Shown here: positions 6,193 through 6,802 of the stretch, piece by piece
Layout: each line of letters opens with the position of its first letter
Position numbering within the stretch: position 1 is the first letter of the stretch
NCBI GenBank assembly: GCA_002387005.1
Contig: DGKN01000251.1
Span: 23,148-29,949 of the forward strand
Direction of reading: 5' to 3'
Source of the DNA: Propionibacteriaceae bacterium UBA4569
GTDB lineage: Bacteria > Actinomycetota > Actinomycetes > Propionibacteriales > Propionibacteriaceae
DNA length: 6,802 nucleotides
Translations under genes and position numbers: made by a program
Notes under the pieces: model-generated
Seen by the model: only the letters and a program-made list of their open reading frames with translations
What the model was told of the DNA's origin: nothing
The model's database searches: none

Positions 6193-6317
6193 TGCGACTG
6201 GAGTTCGACAACCGGGGCAGGCTCATGGAGCCGGTCGTTCCAATTTCCGAGAGCGGTGGCGAGCCGGTCATCCATGCAATGTCAGCACGAAAGCAGTACC
6301 CGGAACCCTTGCCCTGA
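6192..6317 (+). pseudogene. Remnant resembling the C-terminus of a BrnT/DUF4258-like toxin
   Basis: In the frame ending at the TGA at 6315-6317, residues read LEFDNRGRLMEPVVPISESG, then GEPVIHAMSARKQYPEPLP. This matches the last beta-strands of small actinobacterial toxins of the HicA/BrnT/DUF4258-like kind, which end with a G-R-L-x-E-V strand and then a (V/I)IHAM-x-x-R-x-x-(Y/F) motif. The N-terminal half is missing: upstream the frame runs into the antitoxin-like remnant, which lies in another frame. Fragment length is about 40 residues against the usual 80-100. A deletion that joined the two genes around 6190-6198 is the simplest reading. Confidence 0.45.
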
Positions 6318-6357
6318 AAATCCGAAACTGCCGCGGTCATCGGCGTGCCTCTGACGG

Positions 6358-6385
6358 TTGGGCACGGATGTGGCGGTCTGCCCAA
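6358..6385. repeat. Perfect 7-bp inverted repeat TTGGGCA-N14-TGCCCAA
   Basis: Arms at 6358-6364 and 6379-6385; centres are 21 bp apart, two helical turns. The right arm covers the expected -35 position of the candidate promoter at 6405-6410. This is an operator-like geometry; a weak hairpin in RNA is the alternative. Confidence 0.5.
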
Positions 6386-6404
6386 ACCCATCGGTGAAGC
6401 GGTC

Positions 6405-6410
6405 TACTGT
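6405..6410 (+). promoter_or_regulatory. Candidate -10 box (TACTGT) for the gene starting at 6418
   Basis: TACTGT fits TANNNT and ends exactly 7 nt before the ATG at 6418, so transcription would begin at the A of the start codon (leaderless mRNA). No Shine-Dalgarno lies upstream of this ATG, which agrees. No standard -35 hexamer is seen; an inverted repeat occupies that position. Confidence 0.45.
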
Positions 6411-6417
6411 CCTGGGC

Positions 6418-6802
6418 ATGAAGATGCGGCGACTCACCATGGCTGACTTGGTTGACCAAGAGAAGTCTCGACCGCGGCTCGATCGGAGTGCTGCGCTGAT
6501 CCCGGGTACGAGGAACCGCGACGACCTGATGGCGACCCCTGACGGTGAACGGATGGAGTTGGTCGGCGAGGTTGACCCCGAAGAGGCTGCCAAGGCAGTC
6601 AGTCGGGGAGCTCTGGTTGTGTGGGGTGCCTGCGGTTGTGGCACCACGGACTGCGGTCAGCTGGAGTGGCTCAACCCTCAGCAAGTGGCTGGCCGGCTTC
6701 CTGTACTGGATTCACGAGGGATCGCCTGGCTGGACTTGTGGCGTAGCGCCTCGCACGAAGTGGTCTTCGGTCATGGCGACGTCACTTGGAAGGCGTCACC
6801 CG
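6418..6802 (+). CDS. Unrecognised protein with CxCx4C cluster (partial, 5' end)
   Basis: 128 codons from ATG at 6418 to the window edge with no stop; the gene continues outside. I do not recognise the family. Residues 1-30 are basic (MKMRRLTMADLVDQEK), with no signal peptide. A three-Cys cluster lies in WGACGCGTTDCGQLEWL: Cys72, Cys74 and Cys79, each followed by Gly. Such spacing suggests a bound metal, perhaps zinc, and is reminiscent of small actinobacterial hypothetical proteins with CxCG-x3-CG, but I cannot assign it. The C-terminal part (GIAWLDLWRSASHEVVFGHG) looks like beta-strands. About 31% of its codons end in A or T by hand count, against about 16% in the first 80 codons of the DUF3145 gene, so it may be acquired DNA. 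Other in-frame ATGs are at 6424 and 6442; 6418 is preferred because of the -10 spacing. Confidence 0.7.
   Translation, partial: MKMRRLTMADLVDQEKSRPRLDRSAALIPGTRNRDDLMATPDGERMELVGEVDPEEAAKAVSRGALVVWGACGCGTTDCGQLEWLNPQQVAGRLPVLDSRGIAWLDLWRSASHEVVFGHGDVTWKASP

Larger units (their letters stand above)
6032..6417. other. Region without an intact gene
   Basis: This stretch between the DUF3145 stop and the last gene holds the terminator (6067-6103), fused gene remnants resembling a toxin-antitoxin pair (6118-6317), an inverted repeat (6358-6385) and a candidate -10 box (6405-6410). Reading frames on the minus strand here show no protein-like composition or motif, and I see no RNA gene. Confidence 0.6.

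Noticed and set aside
5431..6354. 307-codon frame overlapping DUF3145, including a possible leader peptide from about 5479
   Set aside because: It is out of frame with a clearly recognised protein and Arg/Pro-rich. Only its last part (from 6118) has a motif, treated separately as a remnant.
1..6802. tRNA, rRNA, CRISPR array, insertion sequence or prophage genes
   Set aside because: I saw no tRNA-like fold, no regularly spaced repeats, and no transposase or integrase motif on either strand.

Overview
The window is a high-GC stretch that looks like an actinobacterial chromosome. Codons mostly end in G or C, Shine-Dalgarno sites are of the GGAGG type, and one gene (5534-6031) belongs to DUF3145, a family I know only from Actinobacteria. 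I cannot name the genus from sequence alone. A Propionibacteriales- or Micrococcales-like member would fit, but that is inference.

Layout. (1) 1-251 (+): the 3' part of a YggS/PROSC-family pyridoxal-phosphate-binding protein. (2) 289-3324 (-): a four-gene thiamin salvage operon, thiM-thiE-thiD-tenA, read right to left and preceded by a complete TPP riboswitch (about 3246-3324). Genes in it overlap or are separated by only 2-14 bases. TenA releases the pyrimidine HMP from degraded thiamin, ThiD phosphorylates HMP twice, ThiM phosphorylates the thiazole alcohol, and ThiE joins the two into thiamin monophosphate. No thiC, thiG or other de novo gene is present, so this is a salvage module under TPP feedback. 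(3) 3465-5363 (-): an S9 (prolyl oligopeptidase/DAP2-like) serine peptidase with an intact Ser-Asp-His triad, followed by a GC-rich hairpin. (4) 5364-5533: a divergent intergenic region with a fair promoter for the next gene. (5) 5534-6031 (+): the DUF3145 protein, followed by a hairpin plus T-tract terminator. (6) 6104-6802: a different kind of DNA. It holds what look like fused remnants of a toxin-antitoxin pair, a 7-bp inverted repeat, and the start of an unrecognised Cys-rich gene (from 6418, open at the window edge). That gene uses noticeably more A/T-ending codons than its neighbours and may start without a leader.

Nothing here is clearly a new biological system. The observations most worth following are: the very compact TPP riboswitch, whose conserved 3' segment seems to serve as the thiM ribosome-binding site and whose 5' end starts at the predicted transcription start; an identical 14-nt element exactly 9 nt upstream of both the thiD and tenA start codons; unusual residues in ThiE; the decayed toxin-antitoxin remnant; and the last, unrecognised gene with a possible operator at its promoter.
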